Part shown: piece by piece, positions 1 through 6,114 of the stretch
Layout: the number at the start of each line of letters is the position of its first letter
How positions within the stretch are numbered: the stretch's first letter is position 1
NCBI GenBank assembly: GCA_003539755.1
Contig: DPOH01000352.1
Coordinates: forward strand, 1-6,114
Direction of reading: 5' to 3'
Origin: Clostridium sp.
Lineage (GTDB): Bacteria > Bacillota > Clostridia > Clostridiales > Clostridiaceae
Length of the DNA: 6,114 bases
Made by a program: the position numbers and the translations under genes
The notes under the pieces: generated by a model
Told to the model about the DNA's origin: nothing
Seen by the model: only the letters and a program-made list of their open reading frames with translations
Database searches by the model: none

Positions 1-810
1 GAGTTAGTGAATGATTTTAAAGTTTTTGACCTTCTAGATGAAGTTAAAGTTACTGCTATAATGTATAATTTATCGCAAAAATATATTTATAAATATATTC
101 TAAAGAATAAAATTCCTAATACTATAAAGTATTATGTTTCTGTGAAAAATAATAGTATAGATAATAGATTTAGATATGTACCGATAAATAAAGAACTTAT
201 TAATAAATGGAATGTTATTAAAAGGTTTGATGAGAAAAATTATAACTTAATGTTTGATAAATTTGATAATTTAGCTACAATCAGAAAAGAAATGTTTGAT
301 GATACCATAGTATCTCATATATCAATAATGATTACTAAGTATCCTCTTAAATATGGAATTATAAGAAGAGATCCTACAAAAGATAAACGAATTGTAGAGT
401 TTTGTATGAGTCTTCCAAGTTCTGAATACGTTCATAAAGGTGTAGATAGATATCTTATACGAAGTGCTATGAAAGGAATACTTCCAGAAGAAATAAGGAC
501 AAACTGGAAGCATAGGGGAGTTCAAAGTGGAGATTGGGTTGAACGATTGAAACCAGATTGGATACATATTCATGAGGAAATATTACAATCTCTAAATGAT
601 AAAGATATGAAAAAGTATATGGATATTGATAAATTAAATATGTATCTTCAAAATAATAGAGAGATAAATGATAGTACCAATTCGGAAGAAATATATTGTC
701 TTTTAGTATCATTTGTTATGTATAAATTCTTTATACAGTATAGAAAAAAATTATCTTTGCTTAAAGAGGAAAATAGGAGCGAAAACTATGGAGAAGAATT
801 ATTATTATAG
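1..810 (+). CDS. Asparagine-synthetase-like protein, C-terminal part (putative lasso peptide cyclase), cut by left window edge
   Basis: The frame is open to the left edge, so this is the last 269 codons of a longer gene; the GTG at position 7 is probably not the true start. Family members are usually about 600 residues: an N-terminal glutamine-amidotransferase-like domain followed by an ATP-pyrophosphatase domain that adenylates a carboxylate for amide formation. The SGG-type ATP loop would lie outside the window. Counting from the first codon, what is visible is the distal synthetase domain: RDPTKDKRIVEF (123-134), GVDRYLIRSAMKGILP (147-162) and RGVQSGDW (172-179). This set resembles the lasso cyclase branch (the C protein, which closes the macrolactam ring) more than housekeeping AsnB. 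The HprK-like kinase directly downstream, overlapping by 23 bases, and the nearby exporter support that reading. A different amide-forming asparagine synthetase homologue cannot be excluded. Family assignment is strong; the lasso role is inference. Confidence 0.8.
   Translation, partial: ELVNDFKVFDLLDEVKVTAIMYNLSQKYIYKYILKNKIPNTIKYYVSVKNNSIDNRFRYVPINKELINKWNVIKRFDEKNYNLMFDKFDNLATIRKEMFDDTIVSHISIMITKYPLKYGIIRRDPTKDKRIVEFCMSLPSSEYVHKGVDRYLIRSAMKGILPEEIRTNWKHRGVQSGDWVERLKPDWIHIHEEILQSLNDKDMKKYMDIDKLNMYLQNNREINDSTNSEEIYCLLVSFVMYKFFIQYRKKLSLLKEENRSENYGEELLL
775..780 (+). promoter_or_regulatory. Ribosome-binding site fixing the kinase start
   Basis: AGGAGC lies 7 bases before the ATG at 788, inside the end of the upstream gene. 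It selects ATG 788 over the TTG at 713, which opens the same frame further upstream but would add 25 residues unlike the family N-terminus. The position suggests translational coupling to the cyclase-like gene. Confidence 0.75.
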
Positions 811-1696
811 AGTTTATGGTCTTAATATAAGATCAGATATTAAAATAGATGAGTTTGCTGAAATAGAAAAGAATGATAATATAGATATTAATGTAAAATA
901 TGATGAGCCACCAGAAGAGCTAATACATAAATTTACTGGTGAATGTAGTTATTTTAAGGCTAAGGATAAGTTTGTTTTCGATATAGGTGGAATAGGAACA
1001 TATGGTGTTTTTAATGGTAACTTAATAACATATAAGCCACATGAAAATGCAGATTTATATTATGTAAAAATATTTATTACATGTTCATGTATGGGAGCAG
1101 TAATGATTCAAAGAAATAAACTTGCTATTCATGGTGGTACTGTTGAAATGAATAACAAAGCTGTTATAGTAACTGGAGATAAAGGAGCTGGTAAATCTTC
1201 GCTTACTATAGGCCTTAGGAAGAAACAGTATAAATTTATATCAGATGATATAGCAGCTATTGATTTTAAAGATAATCAAATAGTAGTTAATCCAGGAGCA
1301 CCATTTCAGAAATTATGTGAAGATGCAGCCATAAATATGGGATATAATATAAAAGACTACTTTTCATTTATGAGTGATGAACAAATAAAGTACGTAATTC
1401 CAGCTGAAGAGTAATATAAAAATTCTGATACTGAATTAGGAGCTATCTTTGAAATAGAGAAAGGTGATGTTAGTGAGGTAATCATTCAAGAAATTACTTC
1501 ATCTAATAAGTTAAGAAAGATAATAGATAATTTATATAGAAGAGAATTTTTAGAGGATCTTGGTGGCATGAAACCTGAATTATTTAAAAAGTGTGTTATG
1601 CTCTCTAAAGATATAAAATATTATAAAATTACTAGGCCTTTAAGTGGATTTACTGTTGATAGGCAAATAGAATTAGTTGAAGAAAAAATATTATAA
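788..1696 (+). pseudogene. HprK-like serine kinase of lasso peptide clusters, interrupted by an in-frame TAA stop
   Basis: From ATG 788 the frame runs 208 codons to TAA at 1412-1414. It then continues in the same frame, without any shift, for 93 codons to a second TAA at 1694-1696; the repaired protein would be 302 residues. The first part shows IHGG (114-117), a Walker A loop GDKGAGKSS (130-138), ISDDIA (151-156, matching the SDD segment of HPr-kinase-like enzymes) and NPGAPFQKL (168-176). The part after the stop carries GAIFEIEKG and, near the end, KITRPLSGFTVD followed by an amphipathic helix, as in the C-terminus of this family. Related kinases in Firmicute lasso clusters phosphorylate the C-terminal residue of the precursor peptide. 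As read, the product would be a 208-residue truncated protein keeping the P-loop but lacking the C-terminal third; the next in-frame ATG is far away at 1568, without a clear ribosome site. A sequencing error is the main alternative to a real nonsense mutation. Confidence 0.85.
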
Positions 1697-1697
1697 T

Positions 1698-1733
1698 AAA
1701 AAATCATCGGATAAGACATCCGATGATTTTTTT
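1698..1733. terminator. Bidirectional rho-independent terminator between convergent genes
   Basis: A perfect 15-bp stem (1698-1712 with 1718-1732) closes a 5-base loop. Its GC core is TCATCGGAT / ATCCGATGA, and it is flanked by an A-run on the left and a T-run on the right. It starts 2 bases after the kinase stop and ends 4 bases before the exporter stop codon on the other strand, so the symmetric A/T flanks can terminate transcription from both sides. Confidence 0.9.
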
Positions 1734-1736
1734 ATG

Positions 1737-3449
1737 TTACATACTATACTCAATTTGGTGGATTTTCTTATTTTCAAGCTTATATATTTTATCGCATATA
1801 TTTAGAGCTGATGGCCTATGAGTAATTATTATGCAAGTTGGTTTTGGAGTAATATTTTTAAGTTCTTCTAAAACTTTCAATTCAGTTTCAGGATCTAAGG
1901 AAGAGGTTGCTTCATCTAAAATTAAGATAGGCCTCTTTCTTAATAATGCTCTTGCAATAGTAAGTCTTTGCGCTTGTCCCTCTGAAATACCTAATCCTTT
2001 TTCGCCTATAATAGTATTCAACTTACAATCTAAAGTGTTCACAAAATTATAGGCACAAGACATTTTTAAAGCTTTATCTATTTGTTCATCTGTAGCATCA
2101 GGATTTCCGAATTTTAAATTTTCTAAAATAGTTCCAGAAAATAAGGTATTACCTTGCGGTACATATGAAATTAGATTTCTATCTTTGACTGTAAGAGGAA
2201 TACCATTGATTTTTATTGAACCATTTTCAGGTGATATTAGTGACAATAAGAGGCGTATAATAGTTGTCTTACCTTCCCCTGATGGTCCTATTAGTCCTAT
2301 GGTTTCACCATTGTCTATATTTAATGAAATATCCTTAAGTATAGGAGTTCCTTTAATATAGCTATATGATACATTATTAAAGGAAATATTATTTAAAGTT
2401 GTAGCTGCTATTTCATCGGAGTTATTGTAAGAATCTAAATCTTTATTTTTTATGGATCTAGGCTTTAAGAATCTGATATTTTCAACTTCCATACTTTCAA
2501 TTTCCATCAGCCTTTCAGCTGCAGCACATGCTGATATGACTTGTGGAAAAGCAGAAGCAAGACTATAAATAGGTGCTTGGATACTTTGAAATAATTGAAA
2601 CATTGCTGTTAAGTTACCAAAATTTGCAGCAGTACTGGTAGTAGTAATTGTAAGAGATCCCCATGCAAATACAATAAAGTATCCTAACATTGAACTTAAT
2701 GATAGTAACCCATTTGAAATACAACTTAGATAGCTTTTCTTTATAGATAAATTTAATTTTTCATTTTGAAGAGTATTTAATGTATTTATTCTAGATGTCT
2801 CAAGGCAGAAGCTTTTTACTATCAATATATTATTAAAGCTTTCTTGAATAAATCTATTGCATTCAGTTTGCTTCTTTTGAATACTTATATAAAACTGCTT
2901 AAGCTTTCGTCCATAAATCTTACTTGCGAGCATAAGAAATGGAAAAATAGCTAATGCTGTTACAGCCATTATTGGCGAAATATATAAAAGTGCTACAAAT
3001 GAGGATGCAAACATTACAAATAAAGATATGATTCCAGGTATTACTGCAACTAATAGATTAGTAATAGCATCTGTATCATTAGTCATACGGGTTAAAAGTT
3101 CTATACTGTGATATTTTTTATGATTAGACCATGTACTGTATATTATATGATTATATAGTTGTTCCTGTAATCTGTTTTTTGTTTTTTCAGAACTATATGT
3201 TGAAACAATGCTTTGTACTGAACTTATTACTATTCTTAATAATAATAGTAGTGCAAACAGAGTGATCCATTTTATTACCTCATCCATATTATTTGAGCTT
3301 GCAGAATCAATAAGCTTTTTTGTAATAAGTGCGGTTCCAACACTTAATAGTGAACCTAAAGATCCTAGGATAATTAATAGTATTATCAAAGGAAAAGTTT
3401 TTTTGCATCTTTTGTATATCCATATCAAGTTGTGTATTATATTTTTCAT
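1737..3449 (-). CDS. ABC exporter half-transporter, fused permease and ATPase (putative RiPP/lasso peptide exporter)
   Basis: This is a 570-residue protein with an exporter-type membrane domain followed by an ATPase; such proteins normally work as dimers in the cytoplasmic membrane. Hydrophobic segments lie near residues 20-42, 60-80, 132-156, 160-176, 246-268 and about 275-305. The ATPase begins near 352 with Walker A GPSGEGKTT (388-396), Q-loop Gln432 in YVPQGN, signature ISEGQ (488-492), Walker B ILILDE (508-513) and switch His544. All catalytic positions are present, so it should be active. Glu392 in Walker A and the ISEGQ signature depart from the usual LSGGQ pattern and, as I recall, are common in Firmicute lasso-cluster exporters. 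There is no N-terminal C39 peptidase domain, so it would not process a leader itself. It is convergent to the cyclase/kinase genes and has its own promoter. Export of the peptide, with self-protection, is inferred from context; drug or lipid export is the alternative. Confidence 0.85.
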   Translation of the reverse strand: MKNIIHNLIWIYKRCKKTFPLIILLIILGSLGSLLSVGTALITKKLIDSASSNNMDEVIKWITLFALLLLLRIVISSVQSIVSTYSSEKTKNRLQEQLYNHIIYSTWSNHKKYHSIELLTRMTNDTDAITNLLVAVIPGIISLFVMFASSFVALLYISPIMAVTALAIFPFLMLASKIYGRKLKQFYISIQKKQTECNRFIQESFNNILIVKSFCLETSRINTLNTLQNEKLNLSIKKSYLSCISNGLLSLSSMLGYFIVFAWGSLTITTTSTAANFGNLTAMFQLFQSIQAPIYSLASAFPQVISACAAAERLMEIESMEVENIRFLKPRSIKNKDLDSYNNSDEIAATTLNNISFNNVSYSYIKGTPILKDISLNIDNGETIGLIGPSGEGKTTIIRLLLSLISPENGSIKINGIPLTVKDRNLISYVPQGNTLFSGTILENLKFGNPDATDEQIDKALKMSCAYNFVNTLDCKLNTIIGEKGLGISEGQAQRLTIARALLRKRPILILDEATSSLDPETELKVLEELKNITPKPTCIIITHRPSALNICDKIYKLENKKIHQIEYSM

Positions 3450-3452
3450 GTG

Positions 3453-3459
3453 ACCTCCT
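3453..3459 (-). promoter_or_regulatory. Consensus but closely spaced ribosome-binding site of the ABC exporter
   Basis: Read on the minus strand this is AGGAGGT, only three bases before the ATG at 3449-3447. The match to the anti-Shine-Dalgarno sequence is essentially perfect, but the spacing is shorter than usual. No better start lies nearby, so ATG 3449 is retained. Confidence 0.8.
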
Positions 3460-3491
3460 AATTTTTTATGTATTACTTGAAATAACTGTTT

Positions 3492-3520
3492 TTTATATAA
3501 TAAATAAACATATTTGTCAA
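3492..3520 (-). promoter_or_regulatory. Sigma-A-type promoter for the ABC exporter
   Basis: On the minus strand there is a perfect TTGACA -35 (3520-3515), a 17-base spacer and TATAAA as -10 (3497-3492), about 42 bases before the exporter start codon. The -35 box coincides with that of the divergent galU promoter. Confidence 0.75.
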
Positions 3521-3543
3521 AATATTCAAAAGTATGATATAAT
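3514..3543 (+). promoter_or_regulatory. Sigma-A-type extended -10 promoter for galU
   Basis: TTGTCA (-35, 3514-3519; five of six bases match consensus) is followed by an 18-base spacer and a perfect TATAAT (-10, 3538-3543). A TG at 3535-3536, one base before the -10, makes it an extended -10 promoter. Transcription would start near 3550, leaving a leader of roughly 50 bases before the galU ATG; no riboswitch-like fold is evident in it. Confidence 0.8.
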
Positions 3544-3598
3544 ACATTATACTACAATGTTTTTGTAATTAAAAGATTATGTTAGAGGTGATATATTA

Positions 3599-4486
3599 AT
3601 GGGAAAAAAAATAAGAAAAGCTGTAATCCCAGCAGCTGGGTTAGGAACAAGATTTTTGCCAGCAACTAAAGCACAACCAAAGGAAATGTTGCCAATAGTA
3701 GACAAACCTACTATTCAATATATTATTGAAGAAGCAGTTGCTTCTGGTATAGAAGAAATATTAATAATTACAGGAAGAAATAAAAAATGTATTGAAGACC
3801 ATTTTGATAAATCTGTTGAACTTGAAATGGAGCTTGAAAGTGCTCAAAAATATGAAATGCTTGAAATAGTAAAAGATATTTCAAACATGGTTGATATGTA
3901 TTATATAAGACAAAAGGAACCACTAGGACTTGGTCATGCAATAGGATGTGCTCAGGCATTTGTAGGAGATGAGCCTTTTGCTATACTTCTTGGTGATGAT
4001 ATAGTTTATAGTCCAGAAAAGCCATGTCTAAAACAACTTATTGAATGTTATGATGAATATCAAACAAGTATTTTAGGAGTACAGACAGTTGCTGATGATA
4101 AGGTAGACAAATATGGAATAGTTGATGGTATACAGATTGATAATAAGGTATGCAAAGTAAAGGGAATGGTAGAAAAGCCAGCTATAGGTGAAGCACCTTC
4201 AAATACAGCAATACTTGGTAGATACATAGTTACACCAAGAATTTTTGATATTATCAAGAATACAAAGCCTGGAAAAGGAAATGAAATTCAGCTTACAGAT
4301 GCACTTCTTTCTCTTATTAATGAAGAAGCTATATATGCATATAATTTTGATGGAAAGAGATATGATGTTGGAGATAAATTAGGTTTCTTACAAGCTACTG
4401 TTGAATATGCATTAAGAAGACCAGAATTAAGAGATTCATTTGAAGAGTATTTGAAAGACATCACTAGTGATTTTGGTGATAAATAA
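3599..4486 (+). CDS. galU: UTP--glucose-1-phosphate uridylyltransferase (UDP-glucose pyrophosphorylase)
   Basis: This cytoplasmic enzyme condenses UTP and glucose-1-phosphate into UDP-glucose and pyrophosphate, supplying glucose for glycolipids, teichoic-acid-type polymers and capsule. The 295-residue product is full length for the family (about 290-300). It shows the nucleotide-binding signature AAGLGTRFLPATKAQPKEML (12-31), with GxGTR at 14-18 and the KE pair at 28-29. It also has LGLGHA (109-114), LLGDD (130-134) with a metal-ligand-type Asp, VEKP (191-194), GNEIQLTDA (227-235) and KRYDVGDK (253-260). The start ATG follows AGAGGTG (3584-3590) by eight bases. It is the first gene of a likely two-gene transcript with the VanZ-like gene, driven by the extended -10 promoter upstream. 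In Bacillus-type naming this would be gtaB. The assignment is secure; which polymer it feeds cannot be read from the sequence. Confidence 0.96.
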   Translation: MGKKIRKAVIPAAGLGTRFLPATKAQPKEMLPIVDKPTIQYIIEEAVASGIEEILIITGRNKKCIEDHFDKSVELEMELESAQKYEMLEIVKDISNMVDMYYIRQKEPLGLGHAIGCAQAFVGDEPFAILLGDDIVYSPEKPCLKQLIECYDEYQTSILGVQTVADDKVDKYGIVDGIQIDNKVCKVKGMVEKPAIGEAPSNTAILGRYIVTPRIFDIIKNTKPGKGNEIQLTDALLSLINEEAIYAYNFDGKRYDVGDKLGFLQATVEYALRRPELRDSFEEYLKDITSDFGDK

Positions 4487-4500
4487 AAAGACACTATTAT

Positions 4501-4938
4501 ATGAAAAAGATTATTTTTGCTGCTTTATCCTTAGTATGGATAATGTTTATATTTTTTAATTCATCTCGAAATGGAAGTGTATCTCATGGTATAAGTATGA
4601 AAATAGCTAATAAAATTTCATATATTATATCTAGATTTATAAATGTTAAAATAGGAAGTGTAGACTTTTTTATTAGAAAGTGTGCTCATGGATTTGAGTT
4701 TATGATGCTTGCTATTATAATAATGATCAGCCTTAATGCATTACTAGAAGATAAAAAGAATATCTTATTTCTAACTCTTTTATCTATATTGATTATTGCA
4801 GGCTTGGATGAAACACTACAGATTTTTATATCAGGAAGAACTTCTAAGGTTACAGATGTATTAATAGATTTTCTTGGTGGAGTAGTGGGATGTATTATAA
4901 CATATAAATTTCTTTTATTAAAAATAAACTTATTTTGA
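4501..4938 (+). CDS. VanZ-like family membrane protein
   Basis: This is a 145-residue integral membrane protein with hydrophobic segments around residues 4-20, 63-82, 87-107 and 121-140. It carries the three polar signatures of VanZ-like proteins: RKCAHGFEF (59-67), DETLQIFISGR (103-113) and DVLIDFLGG (119-127). The biochemical role of the family is not firmly known. VanZ of enterococci gives low-level teicoplanin resistance, but most clostridial copies are chromosomal proteins with no proven resistance function. The gene begins 14 bases after the galU stop and ends before a terminator, so it is probably co-transcribed with galU. The start codon has only a weak A-rich purine stretch (4485-4490) in front of it, suggesting low or coupled translation. 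Fold and family are well supported; an envelope-related job is inferred from neighbours. Confidence 0.88.
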   Translation: MKKIIFAALSLVWIMFIFFNSSRNGSVSHGISMKIANKISYIISRFINVKIGSVDFFIRKCAHGFEFMMLAIIIMISLNALLEDKKNILFLTLLSILIIAGLDETLQIFISGRTSKVTDVLIDFLGGVVGCIITYKFLLLKINLF

Positions 4939-4973
4939 TTCGCAATAATAGACTAATAATTAAAAATATTATG

Positions 4974-5013
4974 ATAACCACAACGTACTGTAATAGTATG
5001 CTGTGGTTATTTT
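4974..5013 (+). terminator. Rho-independent terminator after the galU-VanZ operon
   Basis: A 9-bp outer stem ATAACCACA (4974-4982) pairs with TGTGGTTAT (5002-5010). After one A-C mismatch there is an inner 6-bp helix (4984-4989 with 4995-5000, including one G-U pair) closing a 5-base loop. TTT at 5011-5013 extends the U tail. The reverse strand also has a U-rich tail beyond the hairpin, so it may serve the convergent LCP gene as well. The rest of the spacer between the two genes (4939-5039) shows no gene. Confidence 0.85.
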
Positions 5014-5039
5014 ATTAATTTAATATATGTTTAGTTATA

Positions 5040-6062
5040 TTAATTTTCATAAATAAATTGTTTTATTTTTGAGTTTGTAGTTTCTTCATCAAATACATAA
5101 TAATATACTTCATTAATCATTGTACCTTTAGAATCGTCATCTTCAGGAAATCTAGACTGGCTTAAACCATTATCTTTTAGTGAATTAATCTTCATTCCAA
5201 GTGAGATTATTTCGGAATTACTTAAATTAGTGTTTATATATGGAAGAATAGTATTTAAAACTTTTGGATAGTCAGTTATGGAAATAGATTTTAGATTATC
5301 AAATAATTTTTTAAATATAGTTCTTTGTCTTTCTGTTCTTTTAAAATCACCGCCATCAGTGTAACGTATTCTTGAATATGCCAATGCTTCAGTTCCATCT
5401 ATTTCTTGCTCTCCAGTATTTGAGATTTCAGAAGAGGAAGTTTCATTAAGTGAATTTATCTGGTGTATATAGTCATTTATATATTGAAGTTCATCATCGC
5501 TTATATCTATTGTTAATCCACCCAATTTATCTATAACTTTAGGAAAAGAAGAAAAGTTTAAAGAAACAAATTTGCTTATGTTTAGATTAAAGTTTTTATT
5601 AAGTGTTTCTACAGCAAGTGAAGGACCTCCAAATGCATAGGAATGGTTTATTTTATCTTTATTTTCTCTTCCAGGTATGTCCGCATAAGAATCACGTATA
5701 ATTGAAGTGAGCTTTAATTTTTCATGTATATTATCAATAGTAAAAATCATTATACAATCTGATCTGCCTTGTTCACCTTCTGGACCATCTATACCGAAGA
5801 TTGCTATATTTTCTATATCTTTATTACTAGCAGTATTTTCCCAAGAATCATTAATCGGAATGTTTTCATCATTGATATTTATAGTATCTCCACTTAAAGA
5901 TACTTTATTAATCTTACTCAAACAAACGTTTACAGAAATTGCGGATAAAACAGAGAGGCTTAATACTATTAAAATTGTAACAAATAGTATTTTTCTTATC
6001 TTATGCGCTAATTTAGTTTTTGTGCTCTTATTTTTATTATTGTTTGAATTATTAATATACAT
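5040..6062 (-). CDS. LytR-CpsA-Psr (LCP) family glycopolymer transferase
   Basis: LCP proteins sit on the outer face of the membrane and transfer lipid-linked anionic polymers (teichoic acid, capsule) to peptidoglycan. From the preferred ATG at 6062 the product has 340 residues: a basic Asn/Lys-rich cytoplasmic N-terminus, one membrane segment (about 25-46) and an extracellular LCP domain from about 85. Visible landmarks are IFGID (88-92), GRSD (99-102), IIRDSY (121-126), KINHSYAFGG (137-146), GGLTIDI (181-187) and LAYSRIRY (227-234) followed by GGDFKRTERQR (237-247). These include the conserved Asp and Arg residues that bind Mg and the polyprenyl pyrophosphate. An alternative ATG at 6080 adds six residues but has no ribosome site. 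The gene converges on the galU operon. As many clostridia carry several LCP paralogues, no gene symbol is given. The tail after the motif block is ordinary for the family. Confidence 0.93.
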   Translation of the reverse strand: MYINNSNNNKNKSTKTKLAHKIRKILFVTILIVLSLSVLSAISVNVCLSKINKVSLSGDTININDENIPINDSWENTASNKDIENIAIFGIDGPEGEQGRSDCIMIFTIDNIHEKLKLTSIIRDSYADIPGRENKDKINHSYAFGGPSLAVETLNKNFNLNISKFVSLNFSSFPKVIDKLGGLTIDISDDELQYINDYIHQINSLNETSSSEISNTGEQEIDGTEALAYSRIRYTDGGDFKRTERQRTIFKKLFDNLKSISITDYPKVLNTILPYINTNLSNSEIISLGMKINSLKDNGLSQSRFPEDDDSKGTMINEVYYYVFDEETTNSKIKQFIYEN

Positions 6063-6065
6063 ACA

Positions 6066-6074
6066 ATCACTTCT
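6066..6074 (-). promoter_or_regulatory. Ribosome-binding site deciding the LCP start
   Basis: On the minus strand AGAAGTGAT precedes TGT-ATG (ATG 6062-6060). It matches the extended anti-Shine-Dalgarno partner AGGAGGTGAT imperfectly, at workable spacing. The upstream ATG at 6080-6078 is preceded only by an A/T-rich stretch without a purine block. This favours the shorter protein. The remaining 40 bases to the right edge are A/T-rich with TATA-like hexamers, but no complete promoter can be called because the -35 region may lie outside. Confidence 0.55.
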
Positions 6075-6114
6075 TTCCATTTTGTAAAAATATAAGGTTG
6101 CTATAGATTAGATA

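Noticed and set aside
322..712. Minus-strand frames of about 80 codons within the cyclase-like gene
   Set aside because: They are aromatic- and Ser-rich shadows of an AT-rich coding strand, overlap each other, and lack ribosome sites.
713..787. TTG at 713 as the start of the kinase, adding 25 residues
   Set aside because: No ribosome site precedes it and the extension lies wholly within the cyclase-like gene; ATG 788 has AGGAGC at good spacing and the protein then begins like its relatives.
1412..1440. A frameshift in the kinase gene
   Set aside because: Codon-by-codon reading shows the sequence after the TAA continues in the same frame to 1696, so the lesion is a nonsense codon and not an insertion or deletion.
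788..1696. True HPr kinase/phosphorylase (HprK of carbon catabolite control)
   Set aside because: The P-loop and SDD segments are shared, but the N-terminal part does not look like the HprK N-domain, and the overlap with a cyclase-like gene points to a RiPP tailoring kinase.
4501..4938. VanZ-like gene as an antibiotic resistance determinant
   Set aside because: No vanA/B-type ligase, dehydrogenase or dipeptidase genes are nearby, and most clostridial VanZ-like proteins have no shown resistance role.
4940..5039. Possible small RNA or riboswitch in the spacer with a strong hairpin
   Set aside because: The hairpin sits between two convergent stop codons and is followed by a T-rich tail, which is fully explained by transcription termination.
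5707..6087. Plus-strand 126-codon frame with hydrophobic stretches
   Set aside because: It is antisense to the LCP gene; the hydrophobic look comes from reading opposite the LCP N-terminal region, and it has no ribosome site or family resemblance.

Overview
The window is very AT-rich. Its strong ribosome-binding sites, codon use and protein content fit a low-GC Firmicute, most likely Clostridium sensu stricto (an inference from composition and family resemblance; no database was searched). It holds five intact or edge-truncated genes and one broken gene, in two functional blocks.

Left block (1-3449): the end of what looks like a lasso-peptide-type RiPP cluster. It starts inside the gene for an asparagine-synthetase-like protein, the family to which lasso cyclases belong. 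A 23-base overlap leads into a HprK-like P-loop kinase of the type found in Firmicute lasso clusters. That kinase is interrupted by one in-frame TAA at 1412-1414, and 93 further codons continue in the same frame to a natural stop at 1694-1696, so it reads as a recent nonsense pseudogene. A strong hairpin terminator (1698-1733) separates it from a convergent gene for a half-size ABC exporter (1737-3449, minus strand), plausibly the export and immunity component. Any precursor peptide, leader-binding protein and leader protease would lie left of the window; none is visible here.

Right block (3450-6114): cell-envelope genes. A 149-base divergent spacer carries two good sigma-A promoters, one for the exporter (minus) and one for galU (plus), whose -35 hexamers fall on the same seven bases. 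galU makes UDP-glucose. A small VanZ-like membrane protein follows 14 bases later. A hairpin terminator lies at 4974-5013, and a convergent LytR-CpsA-Psr (LCP) protein gene, for attaching glycopolymers to peptidoglycan, runs on the minus strand to near the right edge.

The points most worth following up are the nonsense-interrupted kinase, the inverted exporter with unusual ATPase motifs, and the mutually overlapping promoters that join the peptide cluster to the envelope operon. Nothing in the window establishes a wholly new system. The unseen left flank would decide what the peptide cluster makes.
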